Positions 25,529-34,389 of a DNA stretch of 64,000 nucleotides are shown here, in pieces. Both the position numbers and the translations under genes were made by a program. The stretch comes from Pseudonocardia ammonioxydans (lineage in GTDB: Bacteria; Actinomycetota; Actinomycetes; Mycobacteriales; Pseudonocardiaceae), in the NCBI RefSeq assembly GCF_900115005.1, contig NZ_FOUY01000021.1:1-64000 (forward strand). The letters run 5' to 3'. The first letter of the stretch is position 1, and each line of letters opens with the position of its first letter. The notes beneath the pieces were generated by a model, which was not told the origin of the DNA, did not search any database, and was given only the letters and a program-made list of their open reading frames with translations.

Positions 25529-26521
25529 ATGCCCGACACAGCTGCCGGACGTCCGCACGGGGTCGTCGCCGTCGCCGGCGAGGCCCTGGTCGACATCGTC
25601 CCCGCCCCGGCGCAGGGGTACTGGGAGTTCGCCCCCGGTGGCAGCCCCGCCAACGTCGCCGTCGGCCTCGCCCGGCTGGAGGTCCCGGCCCGGATGCTGG
25701 CCCGCCTGGCCGACGACCTGCTCGGCCGCAGGCTGCGCGAGCACCTGGCCGCCAACGGCGTCGACCTCTCGCACGCCGTGGCGGCCACCGAGCCGTCGTC
25801 GCTGGCGATCGTCGAGCTGGCCGGCGACGGGCAGGCGTCCTACGACTTCCGGATCGCCGGCACGGCCGACTGGCAGTGGACCGACGACGAGCTCACCGGC
25901 GCGCTCGACGAGGGCGCCGCCGGACCCGTCGTCGCCGTCCACTCCGGCTCGCTGGCGCTGACCACGCCGCCCGGGCACGAGACGCTGCGCGAGCTGATGG
26001 CGACAGCCGTGGACATCGCGACCGTCAGCTACGACCCCAACTTCCGCCCGCTGCTGATGGGCAGCCCGGACGAGGTGCTGCCCGGCGTGCACGAGCTGCT
26101 CGGGCTGGCCGACGTGGTGAAGGTCAGCGAGGAGGACCTGGCCTGGCTGCACCCCGGCCGCAAGCCCGGCGACATCGTCGGCGAGTGGCTCGAGCTGGGC
26201 CCGGCCGTGGTCGTCGTGACGCTCGGGGCCGACGGCGTGCTGGCCGGCACCGCGTCCGGCCTGCACAGCGTGCTCCCCGGCCGTCCGATCGACGTCGTGG
26301 ACACCGTCGGCGCGGGGGACAGCTTCTCCGCGGCGCTGCTGGCGGGCCTGCACCGGCGCGGCCTGCTCGGCGCAGCCGCCCGCGAGGACCTCTACCGGAT
26401 CGACCGCGAGTCCCTCGACGGCGTCCTCGGCGAGGCCGTCACCGCCGCCGCGATCACCTGCTCGCGGCACGGCGCCGACCCGCCGACCCGGGCCGAGCTG
26501 GCCGCCGCAGCGGGGTCCTGA
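25529..26521 (+). CDS. PfkB-family sugar kinase (fructokinase-like)
   Basis: 330 residues. Ribokinase-fold motifs: the N-terminal sugar-binding stretch GGSPANVAVGLARL (about 32-45) and the ATP/anion-hole signature DTVGAGDSFSAALL (about 258-271) with the catalytic aspartate. SYDPNFRPLLM matches fructokinase-type members. It phosphorylates a sugar or nucleoside with ATP; fructose is the best guess from that motif. It is monocistronic, divergent from the GTPase gene, and closed by a hairpin. Confidence 0.85.
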   Translation: MPDTAAGRPHGVVAVAGEALVDIVPAPAQGYWEFAPGGSPANVAVGLARLEVPARMLARLADDLLGRRLREHLAANGVDLSHAVAATEPSSLAIVELAGDGQASYDFRIAGTADWQWTDDELTGALDEGAAGPVVAVHSGSLALTTPPGHETLRELMATAVDIATVSYDPNFRPLLMGSPDEVLPGVHELLGLADVVKVSEEDLAWLHPGRKPGDIVGEWLELGPAVVVVTLGADGVLAGTASGLHSVLPGRPIDVVDTVGAGDSFSAALLAGLHRRGLLGAAAREDLYRIDRESLDGVLGEAVTAAAITCSRHGADPPTRAELAAAAGS

Positions 26522-26580
26522 GCCGGGAGCACGGTGCGGGCCGCCCCCGGTCGTTCGTGCACGCCGGGTCGCACCGGTAC

Positions 26581-26632
26581 CGGCCGGGCCCCACTGACCG
26601 GGTCCCACTGACCGGGCGCCGGGGCCCGGCCG
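26581..26632. terminator. Long hairpin between convergent genes
   Basis: Perfect 12-bp arms (CGGCCGGGCCCC and its complement) enclose a 28-nt loop that itself contains ACTGACCGGG twice. It lies between the PfkB stop and the GH16 stop, so it can serve both. Confidence 0.7.
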
Positions 26633-26636
26633 GGGA

Positions 26637-27746
26637 TCAGGGCCGGGGCGCCGGCTGCTCCGGTGCCTGCTGCTCGGCCGGGGTCAGTTCGCGCGGGGCG
26701 CGCTCCGGATAGTCCTTCGGCTGCCCGGTCGCCGGGGCCCCCGGCGGCAGGCTCAGCTGCGCCGGCTCGCTCTCGGGCAGCGCCCACTGGCTCGCCCAGT
26801 CCATGTGCATCGCGGTCGGCCCACCGGCGTCACCGAAGTAGTCGAGCTGCATCGTCATGTTCATCGGCCGCGGCGGGAACTGGTCGGTCTCGGTGTTGGT
26901 GTACCACTCCTCACCGTCCACATAGGCGGTGATCTTCTCCGGCGTCCACTCCAGCGCGTAGGCCGACCACTGGGTGGAGTCGTGCTGCACGGAGCCGTAG
27001 TCCTGGTCGTTGTCCGGGCCGTAGTGCAGGAAGAAGGATGTCTCCTGCCGGTCGTCGGAGAGGATCTCCATCCAGTCGACCTCGCCGCCGACCGGGAAGT
27101 CCTCGGCGACCGGCCAGAGCAGCAGCAGGGCGTTCAGCCCGCCGGACGCCTTCTCCGACTGCACGCACGCCTCCCAGCGTCCGTACTTCTGGCCGGGATG
27201 CCAGCTCACCGCACCGGTCGTGCCGTCCTGCTCGCCGCGGATCGTCATCGCACCGTCGGCGACGCTCACCTGCTCGGGCGTGCGGGTGCCCTTCTTGTTG
27301 TGGCCGGGCTCGGGCCCGTAGGGGTGCCAGTCCGGTGGGACGGTCGTCCCGTCGAACGCGGAATGCCGGTCGGGCTCACCCCAGCCGTGCGTCGCGGCCG
27401 CGGTCCGCGTGCACGGCGACGCCGGCTGTGCCCCGGTGACGGGCGCATCGTGGGCGGCGTCCGCCGGTTCCTGCTGCGGCTCGTCCCCGGCCCCGGCGTC
27501 CGCCGGTTCCTGCTGTGGCTCGTCCCCGGCGGGCGGCGGATCCTGCTGCGGCTCGGCCCCCGGCCCGGTGGCCGGCGGATCCTGCTGCCCGGCCACGGCG
27601 GGCGCGGTCGTGACGGCTCCGGACACGCCTGCCGAGGCGAGTGCGGTGGGCGCGGTCGCGGTCGTCGCCGCCGAGACCGCCAGGGTCGTCGTGAGCGCCG
27701 CCAGCACCGCCACCGTGCTCCGCCGGGCTCTGTTCCTCGTACGCAC
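26637..27746 (-). CDS. Secreted glycoside hydrolase family 16 enzyme
   Basis: 369 residues. Signal peptide in the first about 35-40 residues (TVAVLAALTTTLAVSAATTA). Then comes a low-complexity linker of about 70 residues with repeats such as DEPQQEPADA. The catalytic domain, about residues 125-335, carries EVDWME (Glu-x-Asp-x-x-Glu at about 221-226), the GH16 nucleophile and acid/base pair, and later WSAYALEWTPEKITAYVDG. A Pro/Ala-rich tail ends the protein. GH16 enzymes cleave beta-1,3 or beta-1,4 glucans and galactans; the exact substrate is not evident. Promoter and signals lie in the 215 bp before the divergent cupin gene. Confidence 0.9.
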   Translation of the reverse strand: MRTRNRARRSTVAVLAALTTTLAVSAATTATAPTALASAGVSGAVTTAPAVAGQQDPPATGPGAEPQQDPPPAGDEPQQEPADAGAGDEPQQEPADAAHDAPVTGAQPASPCTRTAAATHGWGEPDRHSAFDGTTVPPDWHPYGPEPGHNKKGTRTPEQVSVADGAMTIRGEQDGTTGAVSWHPGQKYGRWEACVQSEKASGGLNALLLLWPVAEDFPVGGEVDWMEILSDDRQETSFFLHYGPDNDQDYGSVQHDSTQWSAYALEWTPEKITAYVDGEEWYTNTETDQFPPRPMNMTMQLDYFGDAGGPTAMHMDWASQWALPESEPAQLSLPPGAPATGQPKDYPERAPRELTPAEQQAPEQPAPRP

Positions 27747-27960
27747 CGTGAGTCACTCCCGTCCCTCATGCACCGACTGCCCCATCAGACGAGCGCTCGG
27801 TGAGCAGTGCCAGTGGAAACACCCGACCGGGGCACCCACGATCAGGGACGGCACACCGATCGATCGACGGAGGGTGATCGAACCCAGCGGGGCTCTCACC
27901 GACCGTCACGGGAGGCTCGGGACTACGCGAGCGCGTCGGACGGGCTGCCAGAGTGGTCCC

Positions 27961-28380
27961 GTGTCGCGCCCCGATCTTGCTGCCACGCTCGACCTCTCAC
28001 CGCACCCGGAGGGCGGCTGGTACCGCCGACTCTGGACGTCCCCGGTCACCGTGGAGGCCCCGTACGGGACGCGACCGTCCGCGACCGCGATCCTCTACCT
28101 GTTCGACGCGCCGGGGCGCTGGCACCGGGTCCGCTCGGCCGAGCTGTGGTTCCTGCACCGCGGCGAGGCGGAGCTGGTCCTCGGCGGCGATAGTGACGCA
28201 CCGGGCGCCGAGGACGTCCGGCGTCTCGGGCTGCCCGGTTCCGCCGGTCCCGCGGCGCTGCCGCAGCTGGAGGTGCCCGCCGGGGTCTGGCAGCGGGCCT
28301 CGCCGCTGGGGACCGAGCCCGTCCTGGTCAGCTGCGTCGTCTCCCCCGGCTTCGACTTCGCCGACTTCGAGCTGCGCTGA
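27961..28380 (+). CDS. Cupin, DUF985 family
   Basis: 139 residues from GTG 27961. DUF985 cupin marks: SPHPEGGWYRRLW at the start, SATAILYLF, WHRVRSAELWFLHRGEAEL (His and Glu cupin ligands) and the C-terminal GTEPVLVSCVVSPGFDFADF. The family is close to the ABA/epimerase-like cupins of unknown substrate. It stands alone; the repeat array begins within about 35 nt of its stop and is in sense with it. Confidence 0.85.
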   Translation: MSRPDLAATLDLSPHPEGGWYRRLWTSPVTVEAPYGTRPSATAILYLFDAPGRWHRVRSAELWFLHRGEAELVLGGDSDAPGAEDVRRLGLPGSAGPAALPQLEVPAGVWQRASPLGTEPVLVSCVVSPGFDFADFELR

Positions 28381-28412
28381 TCCGCGCGCCCGGCTCCCGG
28401 CTGTCGGGCACC

Positions 28413-28971
28413 GGCTCGATCAGTTCGCGCTCACCCTGCGCAGGGCGAGACGGTGCGCCTCGGACACCCCGACCCCGGTGATCAGCACGCCGTCGCCCCG
28501 CATGGGGCCGAACGGTGCACCTCGAGGGGCCGGGCACCGGTGATCAGCACGCTGACGCCCCCACCAGGCAGAAGAGCGCACCTCGAACGCCTGGCCTCGG
28601 TGATCAGCACGCTGTCGCCCCTCGGATGAGCGGAGCGGTGCGCCTCGGACACCCGGGCGCTGGTGATCAGCACGCTCCCGCTCCTATCAGGGCAGAAGAG
28701 CGCACCTCGGCCCCCTGGCCTCGGTGATCAGCACGCCGTCGCCCCGCATGGGGCCGAACAGTGCACCTCGAGCGACCGAGGACCGGTGATCAGCACGCCG
28801 TCGCCCCGCATGGGGCGGGAAGGTGCACCTCGAGCGGCCGGGCCTCGGTGATCAGCACGCTGTCGCCCCGCATGGGGCCGAACAGTGCACCTCGAGCGGC
28901 CGGGGTCCGGTGATCAGCACGCTTCCGCCCCCGCGGCGCGGTGTCGGTGCGCGCCCGGGGGGGTGTCGCGG
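28413..28971 (+). repeat. Array 2: eight ~62-bp repeats plus one degenerate unit
   Basis: GTGATCAGCACGC occurs exactly eight times, starting at 28478, 28540, 28600, 28663, 28724, 28786, 28848 and 28910 (spacings 60-63). A degenerate unit precedes from about 28413. The best units read core, TGTC, hairpin GCCCCGCATGGGGC, CGAACA, GTGCACCTCGAG, and a GC spacer of about 15 nt. Frames shift between units, so it is not coding. There are no unique spacers, so it is not a CRISPR array. It fills the gap between the cupin and PHP genes. Confidence 0.9.
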
Positions 28972-28974
28972 CGG

Positions 28975-30027
28975 TCAGTGGGCCCCGAGGAGGCCGGCGG
29001 CGTCGCGGGTGTTGCGGATGCGTTCCGGCGGCACCCCGCAGAGCACGGCCCGGGCGCAGCCGTTGTCGAGCCAGTCGAGCTGACCGGGGGCGTGCGCGTC
29101 GGTGTCGATGGTGAACTCGCAGCCCGCCTCGACGGCGAGGCGCAGCAGCCGCTTCGGCGGGTCGAGCCGTTCCGGCCGCGAGTTGATCTCCACGGCGACG
29201 CCGTGCTCGGCACACGCGTCGAACACGGCCTGCGCGTCGAAGTCGGACCCGGGCCGCCGGCGCCGCCCGGTGACCATCCGGCCGGTGCAGTGCCCGAGCA
29301 CGTCGACGTGCGGGTTCGCGACGGCGGTGAGCATCCGCTCGGTCATCTCCGCGTGCGGCATCCTCAGTTTCGAGTGGACGCTGGCGACGACGAGGTCGAG
29401 CTCGGCGAGCAGCTCGGCGTCCTGGTCGAGGGCGCCGTCGTCGAGGATGTCGACCTCGATCCCGGTCAGCACGCGGAAGCCGGAGCCGGTGCCCGCGATC
29501 CGCTCGTTGAGCTCCGCGACCTGGTCGAGCTGGCGGCGCAGCCGGTCCGCGGACAGGCCGTTGGCCACGGTGAGCCGCGGCGAGTGGTCGGTCACGACGA
29601 GGTAGTCGTGCCCGAGCCCGATCGCCGTCTCCGCCATCTCGGCCAGCGGGGAACCGCCGTCGGAGGCGTCGGTGTGGCTGTGGCAGTCGCCGCGCAACGA
29701 CTCCCGCAGCCGCACGGCGGCGTCGGCGAGCGGCACCCCGTCGGCGTCGGCGCGGGCGACGGCGTCCTCGAGCCGCCGCAGGTAGACCGGCTCCTCCCCG
29801 GCCAGCGACTCACCGATGCAGCGCGCGGTCACCTCGCCGACACCCCGCAAGTCGGTGAGCGAGCCTGCCGCGTGCAGCCGCGCGAGCTCCTCGGCGTCCC
29901 GGCCCCGCAGCGCGGCGGCCGCGGTGCGGAAGGCCCGTACCCGGTAGGTCGACTCGTGCGCCCGTTCCAGCAGGAACGCGATCCGGCGCAGGTCGGCCAC
30001 CGCGTCGCGGACGTCGTCGGAGCTCAC
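28975..30027 (-). CDS. PHP-domain phosphoesterase with helix-hairpin-helix N-terminus
   Basis: 350 residues from GTG 30027. The first about 80 residues are helix-hairpin-helix-like (TDLRGVGEVTARCIGESLAG). The PHP metal sites are complete: CHSHTDASDG (about 114), VVTDHS, GIEVDI, VASVHSK, LGHCTGR, EINSRP and TDAHAP. The arrangement resembles the C-terminal half of bacterial PolX without the polymerase palm. It is expected to hydrolyse a phosphoester with a trinuclear metal site; a DNA-end role is plausible from the HhH part. It starts 11 nt after the CYTH-CHAD stop, in one operon. Confidence 0.85.
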   Translation of the reverse strand: MSSDDVRDAVADLRRIAFLLERAHESTYRVRAFRTAAAALRGRDAEELARLHAAGSLTDLRGVGEVTARCIGESLAGEEPVYLRRLEDAVARADADGVPLADAAVRLRESLRGDCHSHTDASDGGSPLAEMAETAIGLGHDYLVVTDHSPRLTVANGLSADRLRRQLDQVAELNERIAGTGSGFRVLTGIEVDILDDGALDQDAELLAELDLVVASVHSKLRMPHAEMTERMLTAVANPHVDVLGHCTGRMVTGRRRRPGSDFDAQAVFDACAEHGVAVEINSRPERLDPPKRLLRLAVEAGCEFTIDTDAHAPGQLDWLDNGCARAVLCGVPPERIRNTRDAAGLLGAH

Positions 30028-30037
30028 GTCCGGCAGG

Positions 30038-31708
30038 TTAGCGCCGCATCCACGTCCGGGCCTTGCGCGTCCACGCGTCCTCCCACACCGCGGGCAGCCG
30101 CCGCTCCAGGTCGAGCATCGTGGCGGTGGCACGCCCGTGCAGGACACCGAAGGTGAACCCGTTACCGCCCTCGGCACCGGCGCGGGCGCCGAGGGCGCGC
30201 AGCGTCTCCCGGGCGACGACGGCGTCCTGGTGGTCACCGAGGACGCGCTGCACCGACTTGAGCCGCTTCGCGAAGCGGCGGGCGTCGGAGCCGACGGCCG
30301 GGGCGGCCACCTCCGTGGCGTAGCGCAGCTGCTTGCCGGTCTTGCGGGCGTCGTGCAGCGAGGTCGGTGCCTGTTCCCCGGCCTCGAGCGCGGCCAGGGC
30401 CCGCTGCATGCGCCGCTCCAGCTTGCGGGCGGTCTTCCCGACCATGCCCGGCAGCACCGCCTCGGCCGGCTCGTCGGCCCGCGCCGACAGCGGCGGGTCG
30501 GCCAGCAACCGGCGCAGCGCCTTCTGCAGCGCCGCGTAGCGCTCACCGTCGACGACCTCGCGCACCACGGCACCGGTCCCGGCGCGGGTGCGGGCGAAGT
30601 GCCGGGTGAGCGCGGCCTGCACCGGGCCGAGCACCAGCTCCGGCTCCAACGCGGCCAGCTGCGCGTCGAGCCGCTCCTCCTGCACCTCGGCGTCGCGCTC
30701 GCCGGCCAGCTCCCGGCCCAGCCACCGCAGCTCGGCGACCAGGTGCCCCGGCCGGGGCCCCTCCAGCAGCCCGCCGTAGGTGCGCAGCGCGCTGCGCAGC
30801 CGCCGCGCGGTGACCCGCATCTGGTGCACGGCGTCGGGCCGGTCGGCACGCAGGTCGCCGTCGCGTTCGGCGAGGGTGTCGACCTGGCGGCCGAGGTAGT
30901 CGAGCAGCACCCGCCCGGCGCTGCCGCGGCGACCGCGGTGGCGGGGCGGCTCGTCGGGTGCCACCTCGGCGAGCAGCGCGCCCAGCCGGGCGCCGGCCCG
31001 TCCCGGCCCGCGCACGAGGCCGGTCTCGCGCAGGGCTGCGTCGAGCTGCTCGAGCACGGCGGGCCCCGCCGTCCCGGGCCGGACGACGGCCTCGCTCCAG
31101 CTCTCCGTGGTCGTCGACGCCCCGAGCGTGGAGACCCCGACCTCGTCGTGCTGCAGCACCGCGAGCTCACGGCCGGCGTCGTCGTGCAGGCTCATGACCG
31201 AGCGGACGACCCGCACCCGCCCGACCGGGCGCAGCACGGCGTCGCCCCGGACCCGCCGGAGCAGGGCCTCGAACTCGGGCGGGACCGCGTACGGGTCGCC
31301 CCCGGCGGGGCCCTCGCCGTCGCCGCCGGACACGCTCGCCCGCAGCTCCGCCCCCGGGTCGCCGTCCGGGAGCCGCAGCACCCACACCGTGCAGGCCGGC
31401 ACCGCCGACGCCCGGTCCGGGGCCGCCCGCTCGACCAGCAGCTCGATACCGGCGCCGAACAACCGCAGGTCCTCGGTGTCGACGCGCTCCTGCTCGCCGA
31501 CCTCGGACCCGGTGACCGTCCGGACGTCGTCCACACCGGACAGCGCAGCCAGCCGGGGGGCGCCGGTGTGGGCGGGACCCCGGTAGGTCAGCCGGTCACC
31601 GGGATGATCGCGGACCCCCGGGGTGGCGGCGGGCGGGGTGCTGGTCGAGGCCGGGTCGGCGTTCATCCCACGGGGTTCCCGGCGCCCGGTGTGTCCACTC
31701 GGCTCCAT
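30038..31708 (-). CDS. CYTH-CHAD domain protein
   Basis: 556 residues from ATG 31708; ATG 31666 is an equally possible start. Residues about 55-250 are a CYTH (triphosphate tunnel) domain. Residues about 270-550 are CHAD, seen as VHQMRVTARRLRSALRTYGG, VAELRWLGRELAGERDAEV, SLHDARKTGKQLRYATEV and the final LGDHQDAVVARETL. CHAD domains bind polyphosphate through conserved His/Arg/Lys helices, and CYTH domains act on triphosphates, so polyphosphate metabolism is the best guess. The gene lies between the FAD oxidase and PHP genes in one orientation. Confidence 0.9.
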   Translation of the reverse strand: MEPSGHTGRREPRGMNADPASTSTPPAATPGVRDHPGDRLTYRGPAHTGAPRLAALSGVDDVRTVTGSEVGEQERVDTEDLRLFGAGIELLVERAAPDRASAVPACTVWVLRLPDGDPGAELRASVSGGDGEGPAGGDPYAVPPEFEALLRRVRGDAVLRPVGRVRVVRSVMSLHDDAGRELAVLQHDEVGVSTLGASTTTESWSEAVVRPGTAGPAVLEQLDAALRETGLVRGPGRAGARLGALLAEVAPDEPPRHRGRRGSAGRVLLDYLGRQVDTLAERDGDLRADRPDAVHQMRVTARRLRSALRTYGGLLEGPRPGHLVAELRWLGRELAGERDAEVQEERLDAQLAALEPELVLGPVQAALTRHFARTRAGTGAVVREVVDGERYAALQKALRRLLADPPLSARADEPAEAVLPGMVGKTARKLERRMQRALAALEAGEQAPTSLHDARKTGKQLRYATEVAAPAVGSDARRFAKRLKSVQRVLGDHQDAVVARETLRALGARAGAEGGNGFTFGVLHGRATATMLDLERRLPAVWEDAWTRKARTWMRR

Positions 31709-31729
31709 CCGGGCGATCCCCGCGGTCCG

Positions 31730-33238
31730 CTACACCGCCTTGCCCGGGTTGAGGATGCCGTCCGGGTCGAGCGCGGCCTTCATCGCGCGCTGCAGGGCCA
31801 GGACCTCGGGCCCGAGCTCGCGCTCCATGCCCGCGCGCTTGAGCAGGCCGACACCGTGCTCGCCGGTGACCGTCCCGCCGAGGTCGACCGCGCTGGTGAT
31901 GATCGCGTCGAACGCGGCCCGGGTCCGGTCCCGCGCCGCGTCGTCACCGTGCGGGGTGAGCATCAGCGGGTGCAGGTTGCCGTCGCCGGCGTGCGCGACC
32001 GTGGCGATCCGGACGTCGTGGACGCGGCCGATCTCCTCGATCCGGGCGAGCATCTCGGCCATCCGCGGGCGGGGCACGCAGACGTCCTCGGTGAGCATGC
32101 CCATCCCGAGCTGCTCCAGCGCCGGGTAGGCCATCCGGCGGGCCGCGAACAGCGCCTCGGCCTCGGTCTCGTCGGTCGAGGCCATCGCCTCGGTCGCCCC
32201 GTGCGCGGTGAACGCCGCCAGGATCGCCTCCGCCTCCGCCCGCGCGGCCGGTTCCGGCAGGTCGGTCTGGGCGAGCAGCAGCGCGGCCGCGTCCTCCGGC
32301 AGCCCGGCGTTGCGCCAGGCGTTGACCGCGCCCAGCACCTCCCGGTCGACCAGCTCGAACACCGCAGGCTGCAGTCCCTGCTCGGTGACGGCGGCGACCG
32401 CGGCCCCGCAGTCGGCGAGGGTGTCGAAGAACCCGACGACGGTGTGCGGCGCGACCGGGCGGGCCGGGCGCAGCTTGACGGTGATCTCGGTGATGACCCC
32501 GAGGGTCCCCTCCGAGCCGACCAGCAGCCCGGCCAGGTCGTAGCCGACGACGCCCTTCGCGGTGCGCCGCCCGACCCGCACCACCTCGCCGGCCGCGGTG
32601 ACGACCTCGAGGGCGAGCACGTAGTCGCGGGTGACGCCGTACTTCACGCAGCACAGCCCGCCCGCATTGGTGGCGACGTTGCCGCCGATCGTCGACCACG
32701 GCGCCGACGCCGGGTCCGGCGGATACCAGAGCCCCTGCTCGGCGCAGGCCACGCGGAGGTCGTCGTTGACCACCCCCGGCTCGACGACGGCGAGCCGCTC
32801 GCCCGCCGAGATCTCCCGGATCGCGGTCATCCGCTCGAGCGAGAGCAGCACGCAGCCGTCGACGGCGTTGGCCCCGCCGGACAGGCCGGTGCCCGCCCCG
32901 CGCGGGACCACCGGGACCCGGGCCCGTGCGCACGCGGCGACAGTCACGGCGACGTCGGCGGTGCTGCGGGCCCGCACCACGCACAGCGGGGTGCCGTAGT
33001 CGGCCCACTCGGCCTCGTCGCGCACGTACGGGCGCACGGTGTCCGGGTCGGTGAGCAGTGCTGCGGGACCGAGCGCGGCGGACAGTTCGGCGAGCAGGGC
33101 CAGGCCCACCGGGCCGGGACCGGTGCCGTCGAGCTCGGCCGGGTCGGTCGAGTCACCGAACGGCCTGCCCTCCGGTTCGACGACGACGGGTGTGCCGTCG
33201 GTGAGCCCTGCGCCGGGTTCGGTCGCGCGATCGGTCAT
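31730..33238 (-). CDS. FAD-linked oxidase, GlcD / D-lactate dehydrogenase type
   Basis: 502 residues from ATG 33238; the frame stays open to 33352 but that part is the palindrome and leader. The PCMH-type FAD domain has PRGAGTGLSGGANAVDG and PWSTIGGNVATNAGGLCCVKYG; the C-terminal FAD-oxidase domain has VAHAGDGNLHPLML and EHGVGLLK. These flavoenzymes oxidise 2-hydroxy acids such as glycolate or D-lactate and pass electrons to the quinone pool or a partner. No glcE/glcF genes adjoin, so it acts as a single-subunit enzyme. The conserved end DPDGILNPGKAV is complete. Confidence 0.9.
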   Translation of the reverse strand: MTDRATEPGAGLTDGTPVVVEPEGRPFGDSTDPAELDGTGPGPVGLALLAELSAALGPAALLTDPDTVRPYVRDEAEWADYGTPLCVVRARSTADVAVTVAACARARVPVVPRGAGTGLSGGANAVDGCVLLSLERMTAIREISAGERLAVVEPGVVNDDLRVACAEQGLWYPPDPASAPWSTIGGNVATNAGGLCCVKYGVTRDYVLALEVVTAAGEVVRVGRRTAKGVVGYDLAGLLVGSEGTLGVITEITVKLRPARPVAPHTVVGFFDTLADCGAAVAAVTEQGLQPAVFELVDREVLGAVNAWRNAGLPEDAAALLLAQTDLPEPAARAEAEAILAAFTAHGATEAMASTDETEAEALFAARRMAYPALEQLGMGMLTEDVCVPRPRMAEMLARIEEIGRVHDVRIATVAHAGDGNLHPLMLTPHGDDAARDRTRAAFDAIITSAVDLGGTVTGEHGVGLLKRAGMERELGPEVLALQRAMKAALDPDGILNPGKAV

Positions 33239-33313
33239 TCCCGCGACGGTAGGTCGCCGCCGCGTGCCGGGCCAGGGCCACCCGGAGATCGACGTGTCCC
33301 GCCCGTCCGCATC

Positions 33314-33359
33314 CCCGTGAGTGGTTTTCGCGGCTCCAGCCGCGAAAACCACTCACGGG
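33314..33359. terminator. 46-bp perfect palindrome, copy 2 of a repeat
   Basis: The arm CCCGTGAGTGGTTTTCGCGG-CT is exactly mirrored around a 2-nt loop. It contains the TGA of the minus-strand renalase-like gene. The same core, again around a stop codon, lies at 7553-7598. Confidence 0.75.
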
Positions 33360-34312
33360 CGGAGCGCTTGCCCGAGCCGGCGTCCGGACGACCACGCCGT
33401 CTGCACCCGGGGGCGGCCCCAGCCGTCCCCGGCGAGGCCGATCCCGTCGTCGTCGAGGTGGAAGGCCGGGTCGCGGTGCGCCGCGGGCGCGGCGAACGGC
33501 CAGCGGTGCACGTGCGTCCACTCCGGATCGGCGCCGATCCCGAGCAGCTCCCGCACCGCAGCGGTCATCGCAGGCACGGCGCTGTCCGGGTCACCGGCCG
33601 CTCGCGCGAACGCGGCGGTGGAGTGCGCGACCAGGACGGGGGCGTCGTCGCCGCGGCGGTCGCCGTCGTCGGCGACCAGAGCGAGCACCGGGTGACCGTT
33701 GACGAACGCCGCGGGCAGCCGCGGCCACTCCCGGCGGGCGAAACCGAGGGTCAGCGTCAGCACCGGGTCCCACACCCGGCCGGCGACCGCGGCCCCCGCC
33801 GGGGTGTCCGGAGCGAGCAGCCGGGCGGCCTGCGGGTCCGGCATCGCGAGCACGACGGCGTCACAGGCCTCCCCGTCGACCAGCGGCCGCCCGCCCGGCC
33901 CGGGCCGCACGCTCCGCACCGGTCGTCCGGTGTGGACCGGTACCCCGGTCCGCAGCTCGAGCTCGGCCGCCGCGTCGGCGACCAGGGAGCGCAGCCCGCC
34001 GGGCGCGGCCCAGCGCATCGGGCCGGGGGTGTCGGCGGCGCGGGTGCCGTCGTCGAACACGGCGAGGGTGTCGGTCCACTCGCGGATCAGGCCCGCGTCG
34101 CGCCAGCGCCCCACCTGCGCGGCGAACCCGTCGTCGGACACCGTGAGGTAGGCCGCGCCGACGTCGGCGGGGCGGCCCCGGTGCCGGTGCACCGCGAGCC
34201 GACCGCCGACCTCGCCGTCCTGCTCGCGGACCTGCACCTCGACGCCCCGCGCGGCCAGCTCGCCGGCACAGCTCAGGCCGGCGATCCCGGCCCCGACCAC
34301 GATCACACCCAC
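33353..34312 (-). CDS. FAD-dependent amine-oxidase-like protein (renalase-like)
   Basis: 319 residues. N-terminal FAD motif VVGAGIAGLSCAGELAARG (about 4-22), the second contact EVGGRLAVHR, and a C-terminal LAGDGWGRPRVQTAWSSG that binds the flavin. Length and the WPFAAPAA segment match renalase-like bacterial proteins rather than full amine oxidases. Bacterial renalases oxidise dihydropyridine isomers of NAD(P)H; whether this one does is not known. It is divergent from the PNPOx-like gene, and its stop lies inside the palindromic terminator. Confidence 0.8.
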   Translation of the reverse strand: MGVIVVGAGIAGLSCAGELAARGVEVQVREQDGEVGGRLAVHRHRGRPADVGAAYLTVSDDGFAAQVGRWRDAGLIREWTDTLAVFDDGTRAADTPGPMRWAAPGGLRSLVADAAAELELRTGVPVHTGRPVRSVRPGPGGRPLVDGEACDAVVLAMPDPQAARLLAPDTPAGAAVAGRVWDPVLTLTLGFARREWPRLPAAFVNGHPVLALVADDGDRRGDDAPVLVAHSTAAFARAAGDPDSAVPAMTAAVRELLGIGADPEWTHVHRWPFAAPAAHRDPAFHLDDDGIGLAGDGWGRPRVQTAWSSGRRLGQALRP

Positions 34313-34354
34313 CGCACCGACCCTAGGACCCCTTTCCGTGAAGCACGTTCACAG

Positions 34355-34373
34355 TTAGGGTCACCTCAATCAA
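34355..34373. promoter_or_regulatory. Weak iron-box-like site before the PNPOx-like gene
   Basis: TTAGGGTCACCTCAATCAA matches the IdeR/DtxR consensus at about 11 of 19 positions and lies 16 nt before the ATG, between divergent genes. The half-site TTAGGG also starts the better box at 42117. Control is possible but not secure. Confidence 0.35.
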
Positions 34374-34389
34374 CGAGGGGGATCCGTCC

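Noticed and set aside
28482-28851. Small proteins encoded in the repeat array
   Set aside because: The 60-63-bp period shifts frame between units; the open frames exist only because the DNA is GC-rich, and none keeps a repeated peptide with a ribosome site.
28478-28971. CRISPR array
   Set aside because: Repeats are imperfect over their whole 62-bp length, the intervals between cores are related to each other rather than unique, and no cas genes are in the window.
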